A DNA stretch of 64,000 nucleotides, taken from NCBI GenBank assembly GCA_027575765.1, contig JANBPT010000070.1, positions 19,994 through 83,993 of the forward strand, given 5' to 3'. This DNA comes from Tieghemiomyces parasiticus. Lineage: Eukaryota; Kickxellomycota; Dimargaritomycetes; Dimargaritales; Dimargaritaceae. Below the pieces are notes generated by a model. The model was given only the letters and a program-made list of their open reading frames with translations, was not told where the DNA came from and did no database searches. A program made the position numbers and the translations under genes. This document shows positions 22,150-31,183 of the stretch, in pieces; positions within the stretch are counted from its first letter, which is position 1; each line of letters starts with the position of its first letter.

Positions 22150-24463
22150 CTATTTGGTGATCTTAAGGACAATAACCAGGCCAACCAGGGCGGCCATGAA
22201 CCCACCGGCGATAGCCGCGGGGATAATCCAGGGTTCCGGGATGAGCGGGGGATCACCGGACTCGCGTTTACCCACCCCACGACGGTACTCGTAGCCATGA
22301 TCGGTCGGGGTCAAGGATCCCGCTGCCTCGGAAGCGGCTCGCGACAGGGCCGGCAGACTACCAATCTCCACCGGAGTGATACCAACACCAAAACCACCAC
22401 TTCCTGCAGCGACGCTTTGGCTCATCACGGACGGGGCCCGCGAATCCGCCGGCGTCGTCGCCACTGCCGCTCCAGCCGCCATGGCGGATGTAGCGGGCGA
22501 TTCCGGGTTGAGGGCCAGCACAATACGTTGCCACTGGTGGGCACGGGCAATCTTGACGGCCTCGAGGAGATCGGCCTCGACCGAAATCAGCACCAGGTCG
22601 TCCTCCTCGTCCAGGTACCCGAGACCAGCCTCGTGGAGGCGACGCTCGGGGTCCTCCACACCATCGTGGGCCAGTTTGGTCACGACCGTGGCGTAAAGTT
22701 CGCCCAGGTTCTGGTAATTCGCGGTGAACCGGTGGACCTTACCCGTCGGCGACTTGAACTTGAACACGTACAGACCCTCGTCGTACACGGCCGAGGGTAC
22801 CGGGATACCGGCCCCGCCAGCCGCCGTGGAAGCCACGTAGGACTCGCCGCCGATCCGCGAGTTGACGGCCGACGCGATGTCTTCCGCCACCGATACCGAT
22901 TCGTGAGGGTACACCTCGGCGGAAGCCAGGTCGGTACCCGGCGACATGGGGTGATGACGGTAGCGGCCCGCAGAGCTCCCGACAGCGCTACCGCCTGGGT
23001 ACGGCGGCGGGTGCGGGTTCGCCGAGTTGGCCATCGAGTCCGAATACACCGAGTCGTTCTCGCCGTCGTGGACCCCAGCCCCGGCCGCCCCGAAGAAGCG
23101 ACTCCAGAGTGGGCCACCCTCGGGCGCCTCCTGGCCCTGGATTGACTTCATCTGCTCGAGAGTAGAATAGCACAGGGTGAGCACGTCTACCAAGCCTAGG
23201 ATATCGCCCTCGGTGCCCACCACAGGGAGGTTGAGGTAATGGTTTTCGTACATGCGCTTGAGGGCGTCCAACACCGTGGTGGTGGGCAGGGCGGTGTCTG
23301 GGTGCGGAGTCATGACGCGCACCACGCTGCAATTGGAAGGCTCCAGCCCGGCGGCGATGACACGCAAGACGATATCCTTGCTGGTGAAAATACCCGTCAG
23401 GCGTCCCGAGTCCTCGACGACCAGGGCGGCTGTCGTGCGCTGGTTGCGCATGTGGTGCGCCACCTCGCGTACGCTGGTCCGCGGGGACACGATCACCGGC
23501 TCGGTCTCGCGGAGCACGGTGGTTAGGTCAGGGCAAGCCATCCGCTCGCGCATGGCGTCAACGAACTGCATGAGGGGTCCGGAGTTTACGGTCCACTCCT
23601 TCTCCACGCCTTCCAACGCGTCGTACAGCTTGCGGCTGGACCCGTAGGCCCGCTCCATCTTGTCGAGGGCCTCGTACATGCACTTGATCACGTCCAGGAG
23701 TCCCACCACGTCACCCTCCTCGTTACATACAGGAAGGTGGCGGAACCCGCGGCTAACCATCGTGTTGAGGGCCTCAGTGGCGCTGGTATCGGTCATGACG
23801 CACAGCGGATCCCGCGTCATAATTTGAGACACAAGTACCGCCCGCGCATCGCTACCCTCGGCTACCACCCGGAACGCCACGTCCTTGGCCGTGAAGATAC
23901 CGGCCAGACGCTCGTCATGGTTGACCACCAGCACTGAGTCTGCCCTCTTGGCCGCCATCAGCTGAGCCGCCTCCTGGATGGTCATGCTGTGGCGTACTGT
24001 GAGTGCCGGCGACGGCTGTAGGCTCGACACCGTGCCCGGGATACGCTTGGTCCGTTGCAGGTTGCGGCTCTTGGGGCTGGAGATCTTGCGTGAGAGCTCC
24101 GTCTCGGCCTTCTTTCGAATGGCCTGCACAATGAAAGTGGAGGGGGGGGTTGGGTGGAAGGTAAATAGAGACAGGCGGGATTAGCCGGCAGGGACGGGGT
24201 CAGGCAAGAGCAGCTCCATAGTACTCCAACAGGCGGAGGAGAGGATGGTGGCAACGAACAGGTGAAGACCCGACATGCCCCCGAATCACATGTCCGACGA
24301 TTTACGACTGGCATACCTCATCGCGGCGAGTCTGGCGACGCCGAGCGCTATCGCCTGGGTTGGCGGACGGGGAAGCCACGGCGGTGGCCGCGTCAGTGGT
24401 GGTGCCGGACGACGTGCTCACCGCACGACGGGGGATATTACTACGAGGCGATGAGGACATCAT
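22150..24463 (-). CDS. CBS- and PB1-domain membrane protein, Mug70-like (2 exons)
   Basis: Exons are 24463-24317 and 24123-22150 with a 193-base intron (donor GTATGC, acceptor CAG), joining in phase 0 as RRRQTRRDE|AIRKKAETELSRK; 706 residues. Four CBS motifs form two Bateman pairs (about 91-202 and 259-370), recognisable by repeated G-(I/L)-(F/L)-(T/D) strand endings such as GIFTAKDVAFRV and GIFTSKDIVLRV. A PB1 domain follows at about 499-582 (VYVFKFKSP-like start and DEEDDLVLIS, the acidic OPCA segment). A single transmembrane helix (about 682-704, WIIPAAIAGGFMAALVGLVIVL) ends in a short basic tail, so it is probably tail-anchored with the domains in the cytosol. The order CBS4-PB1-TM is that of the fungal family containing S. 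pombe Mug70. CBS pairs usually bind adenine nucleotides; the ligand and function here are unknown. A further in-frame codon run upstream of 24463 looks like leader. Confidence 0.9.
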
Positions 24464-25961
24464 AGTGAATAAATTAGTGATGTAAAAAGTCGACGCTGTC
24501 GAGATTTGACAGCTGGTCGAGGGAAAGAAGGAATAGTTGAGGGTTCTGTAAGGTAGGTGGGGGGGGAGAAAGGTAATATCAGCAGGGCTGGAGGGGGGAG
24601 TCAGACGACACTGGGAGTGGGTAAATATATCCTTAGGTCCCAAGGGTGATGGCAGGGGGGGGGGGGAGAGGGGGGGGCATGGGACCCCTGGTCGGCTATA
24701 CTATGCAGAGAGGTGGTGCAAGATGAATGCAGTTGGCCAAATGAGCCACTGCGGTAGTGATGATTTTACCGCCAAAGAAATAATTTAAGCGTGCCGGAGC
24801 TCGGGAAGTGCCTACAGCACCCGTATTTTGGCAGGAGGGCGGGCCAATGCGCAGAGAGAGTGTGTTTCCGCATCCTCCGCAGATTTCCGTCAGTTCCGTG
24901 AGACAAACGAGGGCGGAGTGCGGTAGTATTATTGATATCGCAAAGACCGGCGGTCCCCGGCTGGTAGGACGGCCACGTACGCCCGCGAAAAGCCGCCGGG
25001 AGAAAGAAAGCCAGGCTCCTAACGTCGGTTTGGGTGCCACCTAGGGCCTAAACAAAAGTGCATTGGATGGCGAGGAGAGCATGTCAAAGCAAGAAGTGTG
25101 TGGGTCGCGGATGCTACGCTCTGATATACTTAGAGCGCGAGTTGTGAGCAACAGGTTTGGGTCTATTGGCCTCCGTGCTTTAGTTGATGTTGGCGAAGCT
25201 GTCCATGAGGTGGCCCGCCTTGCATGCGACGGGACTGTAACTGGCGGTGAGTGATCCATCTAACAAGCCCACAGTATACCTTGCGGGGGGGGGAGGAGCA
25301 TTTGCGCAACGCAGGGGTCCAAGCGGCCGAATTTGCCTACTACCACCTTAGCGCGCACGGAGTACACCCTCCTGCGTCTCGGCGATCTTCTGGTCGGTTA
25401 ACTTTTCATTTTCAACAGTGCCAGGTAATCTGCAGGTGACGGTGCAGGTCGGCTCCTCCAGTAGTGAATCTCTTAAATGGTAAACGTATGTGGCGCACAC
25501 TCTAGGTCCAAGTGGGATGGGTGGCGTCGACCGGCAGACTCACCTGCGCACTGGCGAACGCACCCGTGAACTGTAACATGTAAGCGATGGTGGCGGTACG
25601 TGACAAGAGGAGGGGGGAAGGCTTTGGCTGCGCTTCCGAATGCGTGAGGGCCACCACAAGACCAGGCCTCCTTATGAAGGGTAGTGACTTCCTAATCCCC
25701 AACGCCTCAGGTCTATTAAGTTACGCATGGGCGAGCAAGGTTTACCCCGCCGGATTTCGTTGGTATCGCAGCTCAGCTGTAGACGCTATAGCACGCGTTA
25801 GTTCATTAGATTGGATTAGGGATTGCCAAAAACGTGGCATACACATAGAATTGTAAGGGTCCGAAACCAAAGGTGGTTATCAGTAAGACGGCCGATGAGG
25901 CGTAGAGGGCCACGCTGACCCGTAAATGGGAAAGTTATGGGTGTATCTTCATAGAGAGGCG
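24464..25961. other. Intergenic with G-run
   Basis: No gene was recognised in 1.5 kb. It contains a G12 run at 24655-24666 followed closely by a G7 run, and a G8 run near 25285. The G-rich strand is the template strand for the CBS-PB1 gene, whose promoter must lie at the left end of this stretch. Frames are short and without family resemblance. Confidence 0.5.
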
Positions 25962-27422
25962 CTACCGGTGGTTCTGGATGAAGGCCAAGTAGTCAGCCAC
26001 GGGCGGTATGAGCAGAATCAACTTGAGTAGGATCGTGAGCATCGGCACCAGGCTCACGAGCAGCGACGACGGCGGCATGTGCCGTGGGTAGGCGTGAGTG
26101 TCTTTCCAGACGCTCAGACTGAGCACGAAGGTGTGGGCAGTGGCCAGGGTGAGGGCCCACCACCCGCAGGTGGATTGGATGAAGCGCCATTCCACCCAGC
26201 TCAAGGCAGAGCCTACCGTCGGCAGCGACGTGATGCAGAGAATGCCATAAAGAATGAAGGCCAGGATTCCCAGGAGCACGCTGCCCTGAGTCTTGGCGGA
26301 AATCTGGCCGGTGGCCACCTTGTCTGCCGTGCTCGACACGCCATGTCGGGCGTTAAGCACGTTCGATGTGCCCATCGTGACCGACGAGTCCATAAAGTGG
26401 AACACAAGGAGGAGGAAGGCCAGGATGCCCATGGCCTTACGGGCGTTGAGCCAATTGGCCAGCCAGCGCGGGAAAGGACGTTGGCCGCGGCGGCGGACAA
26501 AGATCTGCCATAGGTTGGCCACGACGCCGCCCAGGTTCACGCTGGCCAGGAGGATCAAGGCCACGTCGGCCACAATCATATTCATGGTCCGGAGGGGCAG
26601 GTCATTAAAATTTTTGCCGTTGGCGGCACTTAGCAGGTGGATGTTGACTAGGTTGTAGACAAAAAAGAACACAAACAGAAAGACGGTGAAGGTAACGGCG
26701 CCCCACCACCCGCGGAAAAACCGGAAGTTGGCCTGCTCGACGTCACGGGCCATCCGTAGGGTCCCGGCGTCGACCGGAATGAACCCGAGGGCGCGGGCGA
26801 TGATCATGACCTCCCGTTGGGCCTCGTCGTAGTCGGTACACACGGGGACTTGCGGAGGCACCCCGGCCAGCCCGTACTCAAGGGTGTAGGCCGACACGGT
26901 GTTGAAGGCTTTCACCACTTGCGAGGCCGGCAGACCGATGGCCAATTGCTCGGCCAGAGACCGGATCTCGGTGGGGCCCAGCGTGAGAAACTCGTCGCAG
27001 GGATTGGACACGTCCACCACAATCTTGCCGGTGAGGGCGTCGGCGAACTGCCGAACAAACGTGCGGTGGACGTGGCAGGGTACGGTTAAAAACACTACGT
27101 AGGCGCTCTCGATGGCGTCTTGGTAGGTAGTCGGGAGGACGGGTAGGGAAACCCCCGCCTCGCGGCCCAGGGCCGGGTTGCGCCGGCCGAGGTGTACCGT
27201 GTAGCCTGCTTGCACCAGCCGCTTGGTCAGCGCCCGGCCGTACCAACCGGCGCCAATGACGGCCACTGGATACCTAGGGGCTAACGTGTCGTGACTCAGG
27301 TCTTGTGCGGCCGGGGTGATGAGCATGGACGATTCTCGGTGGCGGAGGCTACCCTTCTCATCAGTTATCACTTTCACCTCGTCATCGTCGCCGCAGCTGT
27401 TGCAAACCTTAGGATGCTCCAT
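25962..27422 (-). CDS. STEAP-type metalloreductase (NADPH-binding domain plus haem membrane domain)
   Basis: The single-exon frame encodes 486 residues. Residues 52-225 form an F420:NADP+ oxidoreductase-like Rossmann domain: VAVIGAGWYGRAL (G57-x-G59-x-x-G62) and LGRRNP at 79-83, the site that in STEAPs contacts the NADPH 2'-phosphate. After WWGAVTF come six predicted membrane helices (about 240-262, 283-304, 328-346, 381-402, 417-438, 456-478). LNARKAMGILAFLLLVFH and ALSWVEWRFIQSTCGWWALTLATAH match the two STEAP haem segments. His342 and His430 are the expected axial haem ligands. STEAP2-4 reduce Fe3+ and Cu2+ at membranes using NADPH and FAD, and length and domain order agree. N-terminal residues 1-50 add a CxxC (Cys7/Cys10) with no obvious counterpart. 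The start is the only upstream ATG in frame. Such full-length STEAPs are best known from animals; a fungal copy would plausibly serve iron or copper uptake. Confidence 0.9.
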   Translation of the reverse strand: MEHPKVCNSCGDDDEVKVITDEKGSLRHRESSMLITPAAQDLSHDTLAPRYPVAVIGAGWYGRALTKRLVQAGYTVHLGRRNPALGREAGVSLPVLPTTYQDAIESAYVVFLTVPCHVHRTFVRQFADALTGKIVVDVSNPCDEFLTLGPTEIRSLAEQLAIGLPASQVVKAFNTVSAYTLEYGLAGVPPQVPVCTDYDEAQREVMIIARALGFIPVDAGTLRMARDVEQANFRFFRGWWGAVTFTVFLFVFFFVYNLVNIHLLSAANGKNFNDLPLRTMNMIVADVALILLASVNLGGVVANLWQIFVRRRGQRPFPRWLANWLNARKAMGILAFLLLVFHFMDSSVTMGTSNVLNARHGVSSTADKVATGQISAKTQGSVLLGILAFILYGILCITSLPTVGSALSWVEWRFIQSTCGWWALTLATAHTFVLSLSVWKDTHAYPRHMPPSSLLVSLVPMLTILLKLILLIPPVADYLAFIQNHR

Positions 27423-30400
27423 GTGGGCGGCGGAATGAGGGGGGATGGAGTTCGAGGGATCGGTAGGTGAGTGTGCGTGTGCGGTAGGAGGGGTGCGCTC
27501 AAGCGGAAACGAGTCTATTTGGGGGCCAGAAAGGGGAAAGACGATGGAAAAGGGACCTTAGCGGCTAAATGGAAGACGAGGCTAGAATTCCACCGTACGA
27601 CCGATATGCAGGTTTACGGTTAACAAACAAATTCCAGAATACCCGGGGAAGGCCGTAGAAGGAAGAGAGGAACATACACACCACCACCCCTGGGAAGGTT
27701 GAAAAGAGGCTTGGTGAATGGTTGGCTATAGCCCAATCTACGAGGCAATGGACGTGGAGAGTCCGTTGGGAGGCGAACAGGGCAGGCGCGGAGATTAAAA
27801 AGACGCACTATTGTAGCGGGGGTAAAGAGGTCGAGAAAGGTAGGTCATGGCCCACGAAGGCGACGGCGGGGGCTGGACCCTTTATACTCAGAACGAGCGG
27901 ACAAGGAAGTGCAACTAGTGAAGAGGGGAGGAGGTGGTGAGTCTAGCTGTATGCACTTGGAATAGCGACTGACAAGTGAAGGTTGCCGGGTGATTGGATA
28001 GGACGCCCAGCCCTATCCAGCATCGAGGCCAGTGGCGGTGGGAAATCTGGAGGGAGTGAAGGAAGGAGGAGGTCGGAATGGCATCGAATATTCGACGGAG
28101 GAACCAATGCGAAGGCGAAGGGAAGCCAAGGGGCAGAGGATTGACCCACAGAAGTTCGACTGACCATCCTTCCGTGAGAGATGGCTGTTCTCTTTCTCCC
28201 ATTCCTCACACTCACAAGGCTCACCAGCCCTCCACTTAGGCATAGCTGTTGGCCCGACAAATGTCCGGTGTGCCGTGTAGAAGCTGGCGGTTGGTAGGGA
28301 ATGCGTGAGGATCGGCCCATCGGCCAGCGGCCGCTCTTCCCCAACGGCCACTTGCCAGAGCGGGTATGGAAGGCGAACAAGGCCGGTGTAGAATACGTCG
28401 GACTGACAAGTAGCATCCCAATTCGACGAAGAGTAGAATGGTGGGTTTTTTTGGGGGGGAAACGAAAATCCGGTGAAACTGTGGACTGGCCGGTCGGAAG
28501 CTGGGGGAGGGCGCGGTGGCGGTACTCAATAGGCCCTTGGCACTGTGCTGTGGGGCCAAGAGGCGGAAATATCGGTCGGCAATGAAACTTGGTTTGGTTG
28601 TTAGGACTCGCTCGCCCCGCCCCTCCCAAGTGGGGATCGGCACACTCCCGCGGCTTGTTTTGGGAACGAATGGAACATCGCTGCCGCGTCAGTATGGAGG
28701 GGTCTACTAATCCGTGATGCATATCTTGGCCATTCACAGCCACTTGTGGGATTCGAGGAAGGGCAGTAGTTTAAGCTGACCCTGCCCCGACTTCCATGCT
28801 GTTCCGATCCTTCGCGAAATGGAACACGGGCTTCGAGTCAGGTGGTGTCCATGAATTCCCATCCCCTAGACTGTTTACCCGCCAGCCCCACCTCCATCCG
28901 ACAGCATTTACAAGAGACAAGGGCGGCACCCTGCTGCAGTTGATGGCGGAGGGATAATATCGCGAGGCGACGTACGGCGGGGTTGCGTGGAAGGGGGGGG
29001 GGTAGGCAGATTGTCGTCCAACTGGGCACACAACGTCAGTCCACAAAGCTAGGTTGGCCGTACTGGTGGCCAATGACCCTTGGTCCCTTGGGCACCTACC
29101 AATAATCTGAAACCTAGGCCACATAAGGTGGGAACCCTCAAGTTAGGCCGAAGCGGTCTCTGAGATAACAGTGGTGTGCTGTTGCTTGTCCTTGCCTCGG
29201 CGGTCAACGTGAGTGGATGTGTTTCAATACAGAACGGCCCAGGGGTCATGGCACAATAACATCCGGTACATCTCCAGGATGGCAAGGTGGCACCAGGACG
29301 CTCATTCTTAGCATAGGGATCCCCCACTGTCCGAGTTCAACCGGCAACTCAATGCGTCATGTTAAGCTCCGCTGACACCTACGTTTTCAAAGTGTTCGAC
29401 GCCAAAGTCCGTTGATCGAAGGTGGATTAAAATGCCGACTTGAGGAGATAATAGTACCTACTTAACTACAGCCGCCGGCCGATGGCCACCCTAGGACCGA
29501 CCCCGTCGCTTAGCGCCGACCCAAAGAGCGGGGCCGCCACGGGGTATGGGCCAAGCCTATTTATGTTCAAAGGCCGGATAGATCCCTAGTCCCTACTGTT
29601 TTTCCATCGGCAGGTGCTGGGGAGTATCCTTAGCGGGGAGACCCGGCTGAGACCTGTTTAATAATTCTTAAGTGCATTATACACCGTGCCGACTGGGTGT
29701 AGCAGCTAACTTAGACTCGCAATAAGGCCAAGTTACAGTAGTGAAGGAACGGCGCCGAGCCCACTGCCCGCTGCACAACCAACCGGCCTGATGCTATGGG
29801 CCTTGGTCTCGCGCCTTCCTCGTCGGCGCAAGTGGCCAGTATGCCCCATCAACTCGACCCAGCGCCCTGGCATGCCGAACCTCTAATAGTCACCCGGGAG
29901 AGCGGTTTGGTCGTCGCTACGGTATGGTCCAGCGTCCGCGCAACTTCCCGTCCCGCCCAAGTTACCTAGGCCAGAAGGGTGTGGCCATTTTCTAGCTACG
30001 GCCAACGTTCCCCATCGGGCTTGGAAAGCGGAAGCCCCTTTTCCACCTGGTCTCTTCGGGTGAGGGTTTATATTCCCCCCTTTGCCCATCCCACTCCCCT
30101 CTCTCAAGCATCTCCGCTGCTTGTCCCGACCCCCGTACGCCCTAACCAGGCCAAGCTGAGGCCTCCCGTCCTCCACATGGTCGCATACCTCAGCTAGTTG
30201 AAGCTAATTAGCAATGCTACGTGGCCTACCAGTCAGGCCCAATAGTGGGCGAGTGAGAAAGTGGGGGGATAGGGCGGGGATTTCCGTTGGATAGGATTCA
30301 CCCGTACACACCGCGCCTCTGCCTAGTCAGTGAGTTAATGGGTTAGCAATGTTACTTGCAGTCTTTCAGGCCCAGCCGACCAGCTTCCCTAACTTACCTC

Positions 30401-31183
30401 CTTTCCCTCCTTGTAACCCGCATGTCCTGCCTTCGGGGCGCTGGCGGCGGCTTCCTGACCCGGTTTCCTCTTCCCTAGGCAGTTCATTTGCCCCTTGTCT
30501 TTCTTTGTCACGACGCTCCTTTCCTTCTGGGGATTCCGTCGCTTCCTTTTTTCTACTCTGCTATCCGACCTCACGCTCTTGTACTCTACGCAATTTTCCC
30601 TCATCCCAGTCCCTGCACTCTCTTTGACTGGGCCACGCCGCCCGCCCGCCCGCTTCTGCATCCGTCAGCCGACCGAGCAGCGGCTACCACGTTCAAGACG
30701 GGTGTGTTGCTTTGCACACAGGACCCTGACCACGGCCGTCGTCACCGCCCCCCCTCGCGGTCGCCCGGGTGGCAGTTGGCCAAGCCCCACCAGCTGCTGA
30801 TTTTCCAGCGGCTCGCCCGGATACTGGGGCCCTGTCTCCTCTTTCCTATTGCGTTATTCCTTAATACCAGGCGACACAATTCTCGTGGCGCATCCACTGG
30901 GTTCCGCCGAAATCGGACGAACGACGCGGCACTCCTGGCCCCCTTATTTATTACACTTCGGCAGCGTAGCCCTCTTCGTCCGCATCCTGCTAACCCAGCC
31001 TCGCTCTAATTCCGACCGCTCTTCCTCAGGTGTCGCTCTCCCGCTTTACGTTCCACACTGCTCCCCCCCAGCGTTGCAGGCCACGTCAATCCTCAACCTA
31101 CCCCAAGCCATTGCCCCGCCCACGCTTGACACAGCGTGCGTCCCGAGCCTCACCTCTTGTGGCCCGCCACTTTACACCAACCC
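27423..31183. other. Long intergenic region; right end is the NIPA leader
   Basis: In 3.8 kb between the divergent STEAP and NIPA genes I recognise no gene. The frame 27943-28743 (minus) is 266 codons but is Pro/Ser/His-rich, with no family signal. From about 30340 to 31183 the + strand becomes strongly pyrimidine-rich (CCTTTCC and CTCTTTCC blocks), probably the NIPA promoter and leader. Confidence 0.5.

Noticed and set aside
22102..23145. 347-codon frame on the plus strand
   Set aside because: It lies antisense to the CBS-PB1 gene, whose domains are unmistakable; the frame is a shadow of its codon bias.
27943..28743. 266-codon frame on the minus strand
   Set aside because: No family resemblance, low-complexity composition, and overlapping frames of similar quality.
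29620..29670. CTGAGA motif resembling part of a TPP riboswitch
   Set aside because: The second conserved half (ACCTGATC with its stems) is missing, and there is no thiamine gene nearby.
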